DNA from: Platycnemis pennipes
Lineage: Eukaryota > Arthropoda > Insecta > Odonata > Platycnemididae
DNA: 64,000 nt
Direction: 5' to 3'
Assembly: GCA_933228895.1 (NCBI GenBank)
Contig: OW121858.1
Span: forward strand, 31,581,859-31,645,858
The notes under the pieces are model-generated. The model was not told where the DNA came from and ran no database searches. It worked only from the letters and a program-made list of their open reading frames with translations. This document shows positions 59,674 through 64,000 of this stretch, piece by piece. The position numbers and the translations under genes were made by a program. Position 1 is the first letter of the stretch, and each line of letters starts with the position of its first letter.

Positions 59674-62600
59674 TCAAATTTTGTGTAAAAGGCCTATTTC
59701 TCTGAAGAATAAAATTACCCGGCTCAGGCGAGCAGGGTCGTCTCCGAGAACGTATTCTAGGCCTCCCCTGATATCTAATTTATTACGCACTACCCGGTGC
59801 TTAACGCACTCCGTCAGGAGGTGCCGAACAGTGAGAGGTGAGTCGCAATCTTCACAGCGCGGTGGGATTTTCTCTTCCGTGAAGAGAAAGGAGTGGGTCA
59901 GGGCGCAGTGCCCTATCCGCAAGCGTGTAACTACGACTTCCTCTCTCCGACTACTCCTAACGGAAGAGGTCCATGCCGATGCAACCGGTTTTACGCACCG
60001 CAATTTATTGCTGGCTGTGTTTGCCCACGCATTGTACCACTGCTGTTCTACTACTGTACTTAACCAACATCGGAGGTCTTCGCATGGTACCAGGGTATGC
60101 GCTTGTTCTGGGAGAAGCAAGGCATCCTTTGCCAATATATCTGCCCTCTCGTTTCCGGCAATTCCCACATGCCCAGGAACCCAAACGAACATGATATCAA
60201 TTCCCTTCCTCTCAAGGGATAAGAGGGAAGACTGTATGTCCTGTACTATAGGGTGCATGGGGAAAAAGCAGGAGATGGAACCCAGGGAACTCATGGAGTC
60301 AGTGCATATGGCATAAGAGCCGCCAGAACTTTTTATTCCATCCAGAGCCATCTTGATGGCCAGGAGTTCCGCTGTGTACACACTACACAACGGGCTCAGC
60401 CTGGCCTGGATGTCACCATGGTGAACCGAGGTGACTGCGCAGGCACATGCAGTGTCCGACCTTGAGCCATCCGTATACACGGGAATAAGGTCGGAGTGAC
60501 TGCTTAAGAATTCTCGGAAAAGTTGCTGGTATTCCGATGCGGTGGTGCAATCTTTTCGCCGGCTATTTAGAACAGAGTAAACTTTAGGCCTTGGAATCAA
60601 CCACGGTGGGTGGTTCGAATATCCGATACGGTAAACTTCCGGGAGCGTAATTCGAGTGCTATCAATAAAATCTTTAAAACGTACACCTAGTGGCCTGGTA
60701 GACCTTGTCCTTGTGTTAAAAATTTCTAAAAATCTGGGTTTAAAAAGAATTTTAAAACAGGGGTGTGCCTTCGTGGTAAGAACTATGGCAGCGTAGCTGC
60801 ACATTAAAAGACTCCTCCGGTACGAGAGCGGCGGCTCGCCGGCGTCGGCATAAATGCTGACAACCGGACTAGTTCGGAAGGCCCCAGTGGACAGCCGCAA
60901 CCCCGCATTGTGAATCGTCGTCAAAGGTCTCGTGTACGACTCGCGCCCCGAAGAATAGACAACTGAGCCGTAGTCGAGTCTAGAGCGGATAAGTGATCGG
61001 TAGAGCAGAAGCATCGTTTTGCGGTCTGCTCCCCATGTCGAATGGCTTAAAAATTTTAAGATGTTTAGAGACCTATGACATTTAGTTCTTAACGCCTCAA
61101 TGTGTTGCCGCCAATTCAGTCTATAGTCGAGCGTCATTCCAAGAAACTGTACAGATTCCACGTAAGGGAGAATTCTGCCGGCTAGTTGCAGCATAGGTGG
61201 AAAAAAGGTTCCCCTCCGGCGGTAGAAATGTACGCACTTCGTTTTCTGAAACGAGAACCTAAATCCGTTTCTTCGGGACCAGTCTTCTAGCCTGTTGATG
61301 GTAAGTTGCAATAATCTGCCGGCAGAGACTAGTTTGGAAGACCTGCAGAATATAGCAAGGTCATCCACGAACAGTGATCCCATAATGGGTGGTTTGATGC
61401 AGTTTGCCACCTCGTTTATTGCGACTGCAAATAGCGTGACGCTCAGTACGGATCCCTGTGGAACTCCGTTTTCCTGGGTATACTGATCAGATATATGACG
61501 GCCTATTTTAACCCTAAAAACCCTGTCTATTAAAAAGTTACGAATAAAGTTGAGCAAGTTACCCCTCAGACCCCATTCATACAAAATAATTAGAATCTTC
61601 TTCCGCCAGACTCCATCGTATGCCCTCTCTAAGTCAAAGAAGACACCTATGACGTGTTGGCGGAGGAGAAAGGCCTCCTGGATGAAATTGTCGACTCTTA
61701 CTAGGTTGTCAATAGTCGAACGGCCCCGCCGAAATCCACACTGGATGTCGGAAAGCAGGTTTCGGCGCTCCAGCCACCAGACGAGCCACCGATTAACCAT
61801 TCTTTCCATTACCTTGCACAGGCAGCTGGTGAGGGATATTGGTCTATAGCTGTTTGGATCGGTGGACTCTTTGCCCTGTTTCAGGATAGGAACTATGGCG
61901 GACTCCCGCCAGGGGGGTGGGAAGCTACCCTCAGACCAAAGTTGGTTCAGGGAGCGAAGGACCTCCGGCAATGCCTCCTCCGGAAGATTCCGCAGAAAGG
62001 CATTGTGGACCTGGCCCATTCCTGGAGCGGTATCATGGGAATCAGCAATAGCTGAGCTTAGTTTCCACAGGGAGAAAGGTAGATTGTAGTCGGCCACCGT
62101 CCGCGACTCAAAAGTAAGCTGGACAGACTCGTAGCGCTCCTTATGGGACAACTGCTGTGGATGGCAACTCTCGTCACCACTCGCCTTGGCGTATAATTGA
62201 CCAAAGGCCTCACAAATAGCAGGTGGAGATGTTATTACGTTGTTGCCGACCTTAAGGAGATGTACGCCACCAAGTTGCTTTAGGCTCCCCCGATATACTC
62301 CTCACCTTATTCCAAACCTGTGCAAGTGGAGTTCGGCAGGTTATAGCTGATACAAATTCCATCCAAGAGGCCTTTTTGGCCTCTCTCACTACCTGCCGAG
62401 CTTTAGCTCGGAGGCGGCGGAATGAGGATAGATTCCTTTCTGTGGGGTATTTGCTAAAAATCCTCAGCGCTTTCTTCCGTCGTCGAATTGCCGCGGCGCA
62501 TTCCGCGTTCCACCATGGTACTGCTGGTCTCTGTGTGGTGCCCTTTGACCGAGGAACACTACACCTTGCGCTTTCAATCAGGCAATTCGTTAACCTCTCA

Positions 62601-63376
62601 ATGTTTATTATAGGGTCACATGCTTCGTCATGGTTAAAATTAAAAACTTTTTTAAAATAAGACCAGTCACCTTTCCGGATAAGCCAGTTACCCGGACGAA
62701 TGTAATTCAAAATGAGATTTTGGTGTTTTTTGACTAACAGGGGAAAATGATCGCTCCCACACAAATCATCATGCACGGATATTTCAATCTTATTTATCAA
62801 ATTGCTCGATGCAATGCACAGGTCAATCGCAGAGTACTGACCGTTAAAAGCATTAAAACGGGTTTTCTCCCCGTTGTTCAATAAAATCATGTTAAAATCT
62901 AAAATAAAATTGGCTAAAATACGACCTCTTCGGTCGCACTGACTCCTAGAACTCCCCCACAGGGTGTCATGTGCATTAAAATCTCCTAGTAAAATGTAGG
63001 GCTTCGGGAGTTGACGGACAAGGGCGTCCAAGTTAAAACGAGTAACCGGTACAGCCTCCGGGAGATAAACATTGCACAATGTTACCGGTTCCGGGGCGTA
63101 CACGGTTACCGCCACCGCCTGAAACGGCGTGTTAAGCTGTACTCGGGAGGTGTAAAGAGCCTCCCGAATGTAAACAGCCACTCCACCCTGGGCTGGATTG
63201 CCACTGGTGTCGTCAAATCTAAAAATGTTAAAACCTTTTAAAATGCCCTTGTCCGTCCTCTTAAAATGTGTCTCTTGAAGACATATACAAAGAGGGTTAA
63301 AATATTGAATTAAAAGGCTCATCTCCTCCTTATGCCGGTAAAATCCATTGCAGTTCCACTGCAAGATAAAAGCCAT
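59674..63376 (-). pseudogene. R4 ORF2, broken by a one-base frameshift
   Basis: The N-terminal 374-codon frame (62252-63376, ATG at 63376) holds the endonuclease: QWNCNG, LQETHFK, GDFNAH, GSDHFPL. The C-terminal 825-codon frame (59674-62151) holds the reverse transcriptase (VPILKQGK, FFDLERAYD, GVPQGS, FVDD), RNase H (YTDGSRSD, GHVGIAGNERAD) and a CX2C..HX4C knuckle. The shift maps to a run of five C at 62287-62291, where one base more than expected from R1 is present. Otherwise the coding sequence is nearly whole, so the break could be natural decay or a sequencing error in the homopolymer. Confidence 0.85.
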
Positions 63377-63436
63377 ATTTAATAGTATAAAATATAAAAA
63401 TAAAACTATGATCGAGCTATCCGTGCAGCGGGAGGA

Positions 63437-64000
63437 TCAACGCTTAATACGGCGCCTTCTTCCCGACTGTTTTGCGAGGAGGATTTCTGTCTCAGAGAGA
63501 CTTTCATCCTCCTCCATACAGGCTGTCCTGGCTTGGACACACCGGATGGACCGGATGGTGGTGTCTTTTTGCGTGAGTTATTAGCGTTCGCGGAATTATT
63601 TTTAATGGGGTTCTTCTTGGGAGAACCCGCAGAGCTGGTGGTTACTTTACGAGCCGGTGACAAGTTTTAGGCCGGCATTGCCAATTCTTTCGTCGCTACT
63701 TTCATTAAACGTTCACTACTTTCGGTTTGCGTTGCTATAGTGGCTTTAGGGACTGGTGTTACGGCAACTGAGGCAAATGAGCGGGAAAACACGGGAGCAG
63801 CCAATGCCCTATACTTTTTCCTCGCCTCGAAATACGTTATTTTTTCCAGTCTTTATTTCCATGACTTTCCTTTCTCCCAGCATCTTCGGACATTTGCGAG
63901 AGTACACCGGGTGTGCACCCTCGCAGTTGACGCAGTGTGTATCTTGCACACAGTCCTCTCCCTCATGCGCATCCAGGCCGCAGCGTGGGCAGGTGGCCTT
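63437..64000 (-). pseudogene. R4 ORF1, C-terminal part with frameshifts and a stop
   Basis: The minus strand encodes the zinc-knuckle region (CPRCG..., CVNCEGAHP.YSRKCP) at the window edge, then an EARKKYRALAAPVFSRSFAS-like stretch and the basic tail. A frameshift near 63850, a stop in the linker near 63668 and another frameshift near 63515 interrupt it. The tail MEEDESLSETEILLAK is recognisable in another frame before the stop at 63437-63439. The copy is inactive for ORF1. Confidence 0.75.

Larger units (their letters stand above)
59510..64000 (-). mobile_element. decaying non-LTR retrotransposon, copy R4 (R1 family), cut by window edge
   Basis: The 3' end starts with a run of GTAGTAGTAG (plus strand), followed by the conserved stem-loop at 59544-59573, ORF2 in two frames and the 3' part of ORF1. 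Protein similarity is closest to R1. The 5' part lies beyond the window. Several frame disruptions show that it is no longer autonomous. Confidence 0.85.

Overview
The window is nuclear DNA of an animal, almost certainly an arthropod and most likely an insect. I base this on AT-rich intergenic DNA, an intron-containing gene, and the mobile-element families present: I-type non-LTR retrotransposons with a C-terminal RNase H, CR1-like fragments, a pogo/Tigger DNA transposon with a PHD finger, one LTR element, and many short inverted-repeat (MITE-like) elements. I cannot name the species. I see no rRNA, functional tRNA, CRISPR array or prokaryotic operon.

Layout. 1-9.3 kb is a patchwork of non-coding inverted-repeat elements, some nested, ending in a CR1-like 3' end. 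9.3-15 kb is mostly unassigned DNA with a rearranged X-Y-Z repeat. 15.3-21.0 kb is an intact two-ORF retrotransposon (copy R1, minus strand) with an 11-bp target duplication, inserted into a decayed CR1-like ORF. 21.7-22.7 kb is a second X-Y-Z repeat. 23.2-47.6 kb is a tandem array: a pogo element (copy A, no insertion), then two copies of a 10,761-bp unit. Each unit holds the same pogo element interrupted by an intact retrotransposon of a second family (R2, R3; 12-bp target duplication), plus CR1 and MITE flanking DNA. All copies look identical where I compared them by eye. 49-50.9 kb holds more repeats, a foldback element and a MITE.

50.96-53.08 kb is a 708-codon open exon and 58.13-58.36 kb an 80-codon exon of the same phase. 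The second is a clear relative of the last 80 residues of the first, so together they look like a host gene built of repeated exon modules. Its intron holds an LTR, broken gag pieces, a YqaJ-like fragment and repeats. 59.5 kb to the end is a decaying retrotransposon (R4) of the R1 family, cut by the window edge.

How the parts act together. Most of the sequence is transposon biology. R1, R2 and R3 each encode a zinc-knuckle ORF1 protein and an endonuclease/reverse transcriptase/RNase H ORF2 protein, and so appear autonomous. The pogo transposase in copy A has its DNA-binding and DDD catalytic regions. The nesting gives an order of events: CR1-like copy, pogo insertion, first duplication, R insertion in one pogo copy, second duplication. 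The only strong candidate for a host gene is the exon-module gene at 51-58 kb, whose function I do not recognise.
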